From Rhodococcus sp. (in: high G+C Gram-positive bacteria) (lineage in GTDB: Bacteria > Actinomycetota > Actinomycetes > Mycobacteriales > Mycobacteriaceae), in contig NZ_JAHFVG010000055.1 of assembly GCF_023264675.1 (NCBI RefSeq), positions 1-37,564 of the forward strand: a DNA stretch of 37,564 bases, read 5' to 3'. The position numbers and the translations under genes are program-made. The notes beneath the pieces were generated by a model that was not told the DNA's origin, searched no databases, and saw nothing but the letters and a program-made list of their open reading frames with translations. Below, in pieces: positions 32,558-37,564 of the stretch; position 1 is the first letter of the stretch, and the number at the start of each line of letters is the position of its first letter.

Positions 32558-33298
32558 TCAGAGTCCGGCACGCCGCTTGCTCAGCTCCAAGCCGTCCAGA
32601 AGGTTCATAGGCAGGACAAGGTCGTCGGATTTCTTATCCAGCATTTCGAGTAACTCGGTGTCGTTTGTGAGCTTTGCGATCACCCATCGGGCGAGCATGC
32701 AGGACACCGCCATGATGTAGCTGGCCTGGTAGTGATACCCATACTCCTGCTTGTACTTGATGTGAAGTTCCTCGTCGCCCTGTTCTAAGAACGCGGTTAC
32801 GGTGGAGTGTGTGACGTGAACGGTTTGCGAGAGAATGTGATAACTCGATTCGAGAAAATTGTCTTTGTCGATATCACGGAGCATGCTCATGACTTTCGGC
32901 AACCGCTTGCCGGGTGGCGGCGCGTCTAGCGATGCGACTGCTTTAGCAAGCTCTTCGTTATTGAGCCAGACGGCTAGTTTTGTGTAGTGATCGATACGGT
33001 CGTGAGCAACACTGATCCGAAACCGGTTGACGCCTCCGTCAACAATGAAGCTCCATTGCAGTGTGACGGCATGTTCGATAGCTGCGCGTGCGAGTACAAC
33101 GGATTCTGCTACGAGTCCACCTCTGGATAGGCGCAGGTAGGCGTCTCCGTACCCCATAACGCGGGCAGCGACGCCGTAGAGCAGCAAGAACTCCTCTTTG
33201 TGGACTCGATTGACGTCGAACCCCTCAGTATCGCGTAAGTGCGTGATGCAGTCCTCGATCCATGCCTCGAGAGCCGGCAGGTCAGGTTTCGTGGTCAC
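32558..33298 (-). CDS. DUF5677-like (helical, abortive-infection-type) protein
   Basis: The 246-residue protein is all-helical. The segment SVVLARAAIEHAVTLQWSFI (about 65-84), followed by conserved polar residues (DHYTKLAVW) and HVTHSTVT (about 162-169), resembles DUF5677-type proteins, a group related to HEPN folds and found near defence genes. Catalytic residues are not certain. The GTG start lies 9 bases after the stop of the upstream nuclease-like gene, and its AGGA ribosome-binding site overlaps that stop, so translation is coupled. It is the third gene of the operon starting at 35436. Confidence 0.65.
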   Translation of the reverse strand: MTTKPDLPALEAWIEDCITHLRDTEGFDVNRVHKEEFLLLYGVAARVMGYGDAYLRLSRGGLVAESVVLARAAIEHAVTLQWSFIVDGGVNRFRISVAHDRIDHYTKLAVWLNNEELAKAVASLDAPPPGKRLPKVMSMLRDIDKDNFLESSYHILSQTVHVTHSTVTAFLEQGDEELHIKYKQEYGYHYQASYIMAVSCMLARWVIAKLTNDTELLEMLDKKSDDLVLPMNLLDGLELSKRRAGL

Positions 33299-33307
33299 GT
33301 GATGATC

Positions 33308-34678
33308 CTAGGCAACACGACCGACAGGAATTCGCGGGGCGCGCGAGTCCCCGCTGTTCCATTCCTGAGACGAGAGGGGGCACCCATTGGACATCTCAAG
33401 CTCATTGCCAAAGATATTATTCAGGAATTCTGGCCTCGTATACGGACTCGCATTCCGCTCATGCGGAATCGCGCGAAGGTCGTGGCTAATGACAAGTACT
33501 CCTCCCCGTATCGGAGTAGCGCCAGGCAAGGTCGTCCACTCCCTCATATGCCGGACCAAATCTTGGTAGGCGCGTTCAGGAGCACTTCCGGTCGCCGCCT
33601 TGACCTCGACTAGCAGCGAAGTACCTCCGTGGGCGCAAAGCAGGTCGGCATTCTTGGTACCTCCGAGCTCCTCATCGAGGTTGATGACGTCGACGCCTGC
33701 GTACTCGAAGACTGACGTTACGGCGGCGACCAGTTGCTGACCGGTGCCGTACAACAGACCCTCACGGGTTGCTGCCGCGGCAGACTCCGCAACCTTAAGC
33801 TGGGTCTCCAGCTGGCGGCGTCGTGCAGCATAGTCCGCGTCGAGCGCGGTCAGTGCGCTGCGGGCATCGCGTTCACTGCGAGTCATCAAATACTCGTCGA
33901 AAGCCATCACGCGCCGCGCTCTGCGCAACGTGTCCGGGACGAACTCCGGCATCGCTTTTTCGAGTAGCCACGAGAGCAACAATTTCCAGGGGACTTCGAC
34001 CGGAACGATGTAGCGTCGCTCGACACCATCGCGAGAGAGCCAGACGGCGACGACTGGTTCGCCAAGTTCAGTTTCCAGTATCGGCAGCAGTGTTCCTTCC
34101 GGAGCATGCTGTTCTTGGCCGTGAACCGACTCCAGCGTTGTTCCAATCAACGACAGGCTGCGCCACGTTGGCGTCGGGTTCCAATTCAACACGCGAAGCG
34201 CAAGTTCTCTGTCTGCGTCACCGACCTTGTCGACAACCCGAATTCGTGCACCTTGTCCGATCCTCTGACCGGCCACGCTCGTTTGGGTCCGCCCGATCAA
34301 GACCGAGTCGACGGGCGGACCGAATATGTTGTCCGTGTTGCGAGATCCGTCCTGCGGTTCTCCGATGGGGCTTATTACCAGCGCTACTTCACCTCGCCCC
34401 TCAGCACCTTGACGGAAGCGGTTGAACTCATCAGCCCCCTGCCCGGAAAAGATGCTTGGTTGCAACGCAGCTGAGCAATCTGCGGTGTCGAGACCCACCC
34501 ACCGAGGCTCGAAGCCCATTGCAGGCCAGTCGAGGTCAGGACTGGCGACGGACGGACGTCGCTTCTCACTCAGATGCCGTCCCAGATCACCGTTATTCCG
34601 GCGCTGTCGCTCCTCCAACTCTTCCCACTGTTCGGGAGCTTCAGATCCGATATGGACCGCAATTGGCAGTTGAGTCAC
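33308..34678 (-). CDS. PD-(D/E)XK nuclease-like protein with coiled coil
   Basis: The 456-residue protein has an N-terminal unknown domain (about 1-245), a helical charged segment likely to form a coiled coil (about 265-306, SERDARSALTALDADYAARR), and a C-terminal nuclease-like domain. In the latter, GTKNADLLCAHGGTSLLVEV gives D345, E358 and K360 spaced as D-(X)n-E-x-K, with an upstream Glu at 307. This is the restriction-endonuclease fold. The GTG start overlaps the stop of the preceding gene as GTGA and has a GGAGG ribosome-binding site. Coupling to a HEPN-like protein points to a defence or toxin effector, which is an inference. Confidence 0.72.
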   Translation of the reverse strand: MTQLPIAVHIGSEAPEQWEELEERQRRNNGDLGRHLSEKRRPSVASPDLDWPAMGFEPRWVGLDTADCSAALQPSIFSGQGADEFNRFRQGAEGRGEVALVISPIGEPQDGSRNTDNIFGPPVDSVLIGRTQTSVAGQRIGQGARIRVVDKVGDADRELALRVLNWNPTPTWRSLSLIGTTLESVHGQEQHAPEGTLLPILETELGEPVVAVWLSRDGVERRYIVPVEVPWKLLLSWLLEKAMPEFVPDTLRRARRVMAFDEYLMTRSERDARSALTALDADYAARRRQLETQLKVAESAAAATREGLLYGTGQQLVAAVTSVFEYAGVDVINLDEELGGTKNADLLCAHGGTSLLVEVKAATGSAPERAYQDLVRHMREWTTLPGATPIRGGVLVISHDLRAIPHERNASPYTRPEFLNNIFGNELEMSNGCPLSSQEWNSGDSRAPRIPVGRVA

Positions 34679-35436
34679 GCCTCGGCCTCCGCTGGTTTCT
34701 CGGCGAAGTGCGCGGTGAGCGCGCGCATCTTTCGCAGGTATGTAGGGGCGATCGTCAGGTGAACTCGGGCGGTATCTTCATCGATCTGGCGACCGGTTGG
34801 ATGACCGACCTCATTTCGGGTCAGACGAATGAGGTCAGCGACAGCATCAAGGGTGAGTGAGTCAGCCAGCCCGTTGGGCAGATCCTGGCGGACAGGCTCG
34901 ATGCGATTCCTGAACTCAGTCCACAGAGCGAAGTAGTTGCCACGCGGCCGTGCCAACTCCTTCGCCATGGCTCGCGAACCGGGAACACTAGAGGCGGCGT
35001 AGCACGCTGCCATTACAAGAAAGGCGCGCTCGGCGGCGACGCCCAGCATGACAGAAGTAGCCAAAAAGCATCGCCCGTTGAACGACTGTAGGGCCTCGGT
35101 CAGGTACAGCTCAACAAGTTCATCTAGATCGGGGATCTGTCTTCGAACCCGATCCAAGTAGCCCTCCGGGTCACGCGGTTCCCACGAGCCACCGTTAGCA
35201 ATCCGCCGGCCATCCGACGACAACCGCCACTGCCAGTTGTCGGTACCCGACCCCTGTCCGGCGGTGTCTAGGTAGACCAACCCCTCGCCGACCAGGCCCC
35301 AAAGCGCTTCCCACACTTCGGTCTCCGAGCATCCGACTTCCTCGCGGAGGGTGCTGACTAGATACGGACGGCCGAACCGCGAGGCACCCCCATTGCCTAG
35401 GCGAGCGAGAGCAGCACACCGAGCGTTCGTAGTCAT
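34675..35436 (-). CDS. Winged-helix plus HEPN-like protein
   Basis: The 253-residue protein begins with a winged helix-like region (about 22-80; YLVSTLREEVGCSETEVWEA, then a wing with WQWRLSSDGRRIANGG). The C-terminal helical domain (about 100-245) includes AAERAFLVMAACYA and ends with RLTRNEVGHPTGRQ. R207-N208 and H212 match the R-x4-H pattern of HEPN ribonucleases. HEPN domains are frequent in toxins and abortive-infection proteins. It is the first gene of the operon, facing the gene at 35610 across a 173-base shared promoter region. No ribosome-binding site is obvious before its ATG. Confidence 0.68.
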   Translation of the reverse strand: MTTNARCAALARLGNGGASRFGRPYLVSTLREEVGCSETEVWEALWGLVGEGLVYLDTAGQGSGTDNWQWRLSSDGRRIANGGSWEPRDPEGYLDRVRRQIPDLDELVELYLTEALQSFNGRCFLATSVMLGVAAERAFLVMAACYAASSVPGSRAMAKELARPRGNYFALWTEFRNRIEPVRQDLPNGLADSLTLDAVADLIRLTRNEVGHPTGRQIDEDTARVHLTIAPTYLRKMRALTAHFAEKPAEAEA

Positions 35437-35609
35437 GCACTATTGGACCATCCGACACCGACACCGACGCTAGTTACAACCACATCTCGCCACAGGTGCA
35501 CCTCGCGTCGAGACGTCTTGACGGCGCAGTAGTAGTGCCCGCATCTTGTACCGTCGAAAAAATTATGACCGCACGGAACAAATCCAGACCGTTCTGTCGT
35601 GGAGAAGAT

Positions 35610-36851
35610 ATGACACAGACGAAAGCCAACACGGTGGACCCAACTACAGCCGACGAGCCCGAGCCAACCGCATCCGAAATCAGGCAGTGGCAGCGCGAGG
35701 GGCTGTTCATCAACCCCGAGGACGCAACCCCGGATGAGTATCCTCGAATGACCAACATGTCGGCAGGGTTTATGTTCGACGCCGTACTACGTCCACACAC
35801 TCCCGAGCCTGCGGACTATGTCGCGATCCGAATGAATCATCGATCGTTGGAGATGGCGGGAGCAATCGGTAGATGGAACATGGCGTGGGAATCCGCCCAA
35901 TTTCGCCGCCGCCACTTCGACTCGGAGAACGAGCTACCAGGAAAGCTCGGGCAGCTCGCAGACCTCGGGGACCGGAACATCATCGTCGTCCCCCGGACAA
36001 GCTCGCGCTACTTCGAGTACGCCCCACTAATGCATCTGCTCCCCAAAACAACCCTCGACCGATTCGGGCTACCACTTGTCAGGGCGGGGCAATGGCCATT
36101 CCTCGCCGACTGGGCGAATGCAGACCGTCACCTGCCTGCGGGATTCGCCGATCAACTCTCCAAGGCATGGGCGTGGCAGGTGTGGCCACTCCTGAACTCC
36201 GGATCCGGACTCGGTGCCTTCTCACGGAACGAGCCACTGCGACTGCTCGCCCACAATCTCGACTTTTGGCTGCCAGCAGTTACTTCTACGATCGAACAAC
36301 TCCTTGGCGGTTTTCCAGAAATCGACAAAGGAGTCGAACCGCAGCCAGCGGTCCTGCAGGACGGATCTATTCTGGAAGCGACCGTCGGCAACCCTCGTAA
36401 GGGAGGGGATCTGTGGCGCGGCGAGGAAGACGCAGCAGATATCCTGCAGATGGCCGTCGAAGAAGCAGACTCCACGGGTCGCCTTCGTGGAATTCTGGAC
36501 GCTGTGAAGTCGAACCGGGTCGAAGACGACTTCTCAGATCGATGGTCATTCGCGCGAGAAGATTTTGAACGCAAACTGCGCAACAAGCGAGTCAAAGTGA
36601 AGGTCCGGTTCGTCGAAATGACCGACACAATCCCCATCCAGGGCCCGGACACCGACGTTCATGGTCGAGTGGTTACGAGCGACTTCATGGCTTTGCTCGA
36701 CCCCAAGGAACGGCAGATCGTATTTCTCCTGAACAGCGGTTGGACTCGACAGCAAGACATCGCGTCGGTACTTGGATATTCCAACCACAGTGCAATATCG
36801 AAGCGTCTGAACAAAATACGGAAGATTGCCGAGGTTTATTTCACCGACTGA
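35610..36851 (+). CDS. Hypothetical protein with sigma-region-4-like C-terminal HTH
   Basis: The 413-residue protein is unrecognised over most of its length. The final 50 residues, LLDPKERQIVFLLNSGWTRQ then QDIASVLGYSNHSAISKRLN and KIRKIAEVYF, match the sigma-70 region 4/LuxR-like helix-turn-helix layout. The middle is rich in Trp and acidic residues. The ATG at 35610 is preferred because GGAG ends 5 bases before it; longer in-frame starts lack this. It is divergent from the HEPN/nuclease/DUF5677-like operon and is a candidate regulator or sensor for it. Confidence 0.72.
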   Translation: MTQTKANTVDPTTADEPEPTASEIRQWQREGLFINPEDATPDEYPRMTNMSAGFMFDAVLRPHTPEPADYVAIRMNHRSLEMAGAIGRWNMAWESAQFRRRHFDSENELPGKLGQLADLGDRNIIVVPRTSSRYFEYAPLMHLLPKTTLDRFGLPLVRAGQWPFLADWANADRHLPAGFADQLSKAWAWQVWPLLNSGSGLGAFSRNEPLRLLAHNLDFWLPAVTSTIEQLLGGFPEIDKGVEPQPAVLQDGSILEATVGNPRKGGDLWRGEEDAADILQMAVEEADSTGRLRGILDAVKSNRVEDDFSDRWSFAREDFERKLRNKRVKVKVRFVEMTDTIPIQGPDTDVHGRVVTSDFMALLDPKERQIVFLLNSGWTRQQDIASVLGYSNHSAISKRLNKIRKIAEVYFTD

Positions 36852-36985
36852 AAGCCGTTCGTTGGAGTCGCACGACGTTGTGACGACCGCATCGAGCAAT
36901 TGCTGCAGCACAGTCTCGATCTGCTCCACGATAAAATCGCCTTGCGATAGCGCTCGTTGTCATGAGGCATTATGCGCTGAAGGGT

Positions 36986-37423
36986 CTATTGCAACGGTTG
37001 GAGTCCGAGTAGCTGGCGCGTGAAGTTGCTCGACGGCATCTGCAGATGCTGACCATGTTCGGCCTTTGCGACGGCAAACAGTTCGTGCACGGACCCAATG
37101 CGCAACGTAATCGGGTCGTAGTCCGGGTGGTCGTGAAGATTGAGCAACGCAGTATTGCACTCTGGGATGTAGTGAGCCAAAGCGCTGAAGGTGGGGCTCT
37201 GGCCGGGAATGACGATGCGCGTGTGTTCGGTTGTGTCGCCTCCCGGCGGCACCACGAACTGCACCGAGGTCGTTCCATCGTGTCGAGCGACGAGAGCCTC
37301 TGTGAACCATGGACCAGTCGATCCAACGTCGCCAACGAAGCGGAAAGGGTGTGAACTACTGCCGGTGACGCGGACCATATATCCGCCGACGGTGGGGATG
37401 TCGTCCAGTGCGATTACAGACAT
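36986..37423 (-). CDS. Hypothetical protein
   Basis: The 145-residue protein has a beta-rich first half (IPTVGGYMVRVTGSSSHPFR, then FVGDVGSTGPWFTEALVARH) and a second half with TALLNLHDHPDYDPITLRIG. No catalytic motif is recognised. ATG 37423 is used; a TTG 27 bases upstream is possible. It is convergent with the gene ending at 36851. Confidence 0.5.
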   Translation of the reverse strand: MSVIALDDIPTVGGYMVRVTGSSSHPFRFVGDVGSTGPWFTEALVARHDGTTSVQFVVPPGGDTTEHTRIVIPGQSPTFSALAHYIPECNTALLNLHDHPDYDPITLRIGSVHELFAVAKAEHGQHLQMPSSNFTRQLLGLQPLQ

Positions 37424-37494
37424 TACCGACCACACAAACCGGTCGGTCAAGCCCCAAGTAGTGGTGTAACTCGTTTTTGATCCTTCGTTGGTGG

Positions 37495-37564
37495 TTAGGC
37501 GGGTAGTTGCATCAGTTCATCGGTGCTCACCTCCGTCGGCGAGCTGGTGTCGGTGTCGGCGGTC
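37495..37564 (-). CDS. C-terminal end of a gene running in from the right
   Basis: The minus-strand frame from the window edge reads TADTDTSSPTEVSTDELMQL-PA and ends at TAA 37497-37495, with mostly G or C in third positions. Too short to identify. Confidence 0.35.
   Translation of the reverse strand, partial: TADTDTSSPTEVSTDELMQLPA

Overview
The window looks like part of a high-GC actinobacterial plasmid, most likely from Rhodococcus or a close relative in the Mycobacteriales. The reasons are GC-rich codon use with GTG starts, a DUF2637-type membrane protein, a parA-parB pair next to a serine resolvase, a fluoride-channel gene pair, and long stretches of restriction and recombination genes with no housekeeping operon. 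The genus is an inference. No replication initiator was recognised.

Layout. (1) Positions 1-119 are the end of a Tn402-like transposon lying mostly outside the window. (2) 456-7911 is a restriction island on the + strand: a frameshifted HhH-glycosylase-like gene, a PD-(D/E)XK-like protein, a type ISP-like restriction-modification-helicase enzyme split by a frameshift into two ORFs, and an Mrr-type endonuclease. (3) 8119-12757 holds an intact serine resolvase, two hypothetical genes, an odd class II tRNA-like gene with a CAU anticodon, a DUF2637 membrane protein, two tiny ORFs and a second resolvase broken by an in-frame amber codon. (4) 12854-26314 is a complete 13.46-kb Tn402/Tn5053-like transposon with matching terminal repeats and a perfect 5-bp target duplication (TGAAT). 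Its cargo starts with a fluoride riboswitch and two crcB genes, followed by a UspA protein, an MFS scar, a LysR regulator, a TDT-family transporter, a UDG-like protein, and a small Cys-rich protein behind a CsoR-like operator. Its mobility module is tniA-tniB-tniQ plus two coupled tyrosine-recombinase genes, one apparently without catalytic residues, where a serine resolvase would be expected. (5) 26511-27712 is a parB-like/parA operon followed upstream by about 1.4 kb of repeat-bearing non-coding DNA. (6) 29158-32448 holds a hypothetical gene, small ORFs, origin-like signals and a third tyrosine recombinase. (7) 32558-36851 is a compact unit: three tightly coupled minus-strand genes (a wHTH/HEPN-like protein, a PD-(D/E)XK nuclease-like protein, a DUF5677-like protein) and a divergent gene with a sigma-region-4-like C-terminus. 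This is the best candidate for an undescribed system.

How it fits together. The par genes, the resolvase and the region between them look like a plasmid stability backbone. The transposon sits about 0.1 kb upstream of the resolvase start, where a res site would be, as expected of Tn402-family res-site hunters. The restriction island and the 32.5-36.9 kb operon are accessory defence-like modules. Several genes carry frameshifts or nonsense codons, so decay (or sequencing error in short C runs) should be considered.
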